DNA of 58,141 nt from CAZCCV01 sp964497515 (GTDB taxonomy: Bacteria; Armatimonadota; UBA5829; DTLH01), in NCBI GenBank assembly GCA_964497515.1, contig CAZCCV010000013.1, positions 1 through 58,141 of the forward strand, given 5' to 3'. Below are positions 58,072-58,141 of the stretch, piece by piece (within the stretch, counting starts at the first letter, position 1; the number at the start of each line of letters is the position of its first letter). The position numbers and the translations under genes are program-made. The notes beneath the pieces were generated by a model. It searched no databases. It was not told the DNA's origin and saw only the letters and a program-made list of their open reading frames with translations.

Positions 58072-58141
58072 CCTCAGTTGACTGCTTGGTTACCTCTTCT
58101 AAAGTGTGTAAAATTGGTTTTGCATATCTCTTGGCAAGAAG

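Noticed and set aside
1..58141. CRISPR arrays, rRNA genes, prophage or integrative elements
   Set aside because: No regularly spaced repeats, rRNA signature or phage genes were seen; the only mobile trace is the IS remnant at the left edge.

Overview
The window is a gene-dense bacterial chromosome segment of about 58 kb with intermediate GC. It has frequent TTG/GTG starts, clear Shine-Dalgarno sequences and sigma70-type promoters (TTGACN, 17 bp, TAtAAT-like). The gene set suggests an anaerobic, hydrogen-metabolising, selenocysteine-using bacterium with extensive Ser/Thr phosphosignalling. It carries a Rex-controlled electron-bifurcating-type [FeFe] hydrogenase, a sensory [FeFe] hydrogenase homologue, a tRNA-Sec, FHA/kinase/phosphatase genes, a group III (archaeal-like) chaperonin in the hrcA-grpE operon and a translin homologue. 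An STN-domain protein hints at an outer membrane. An Armatimonadota-, Chloroflexota- or Bacillota-related or poorly described lineage would fit, but no 16S rRNA is present and I cannot place it firmly.

Layout. 1-590: remnant of an insertion-sequence transposase with terminal-repeat-like motifs. 591-10907 (+): acpS and nnr, then a phosphosignalling cluster (two membrane FHA proteins, a vWA protein, a soluble two-FHA protein, a PP2C phosphatase, a membrane Ser/Thr kinase) and a PRC-barrel protein. 10970-15500 (-): acyl-ACP-reductase-like protein, a conserved 'quinate dehydrogenase-like' protein, dihydrouridine synthase, type III pantothenate kinase (with a terminator-like hairpin in its own leader) and a secreted CAP protein. 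15745-24707: M48 protease (+), then a multi-GAF histidine kinase with an NtrC-type regulator lacking its HTH, an ABC exporter and an STN protein (all -). 24939-29276 (+): translin-like protein overlapping the CCA-adding enzyme, a zinc-finger anti-sigma-like membrane protein, and an HTH-metallo-beta-lactamase fusion. 29287-35668 (-): tRNA-Sec with its own promoter, and an operon of SIS isomerase, M20 peptidase, DUF3866, methyltransferase and a GH65-like glycosidase.

35805-44518 (+): tRNA-Glu with promoter and terminator, then rex-hydC-hydB-hydA-ferredoxin behind two Rex-type palindromes, followed by a separate hydS/phosphatase pair. 44566-51241 (+): structured leader, BON protein, GH94 phosphorylase, Hsp20, Lon and a phosphoribosyltransferase. 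51288-53160: small hypothetical genes, a DUF4432 mutarotase-like gene and a small membrane protein whose ribosome site lies in a perfect hairpin. 53225-56488 (-): hrcA, group III chaperonin, grpE, with no dnaK next to them. 56675-57310 (+): a divergent stand-alone DnaA domain-I-like protein. 57429-58010 (-): a macro-domain protein.

Main themes: redox control of hydrogenase (Rex plus a HydS sensor with its phosphatase), FHA/pThr signalling in which short TQ motifs may be the phosphoacceptors, protein quality control (Hsp20, Lon, chaperonin, GrpE, M48), and tRNA maturation (CCA enzyme, possible translin RNase, dihydrouridine synthase).
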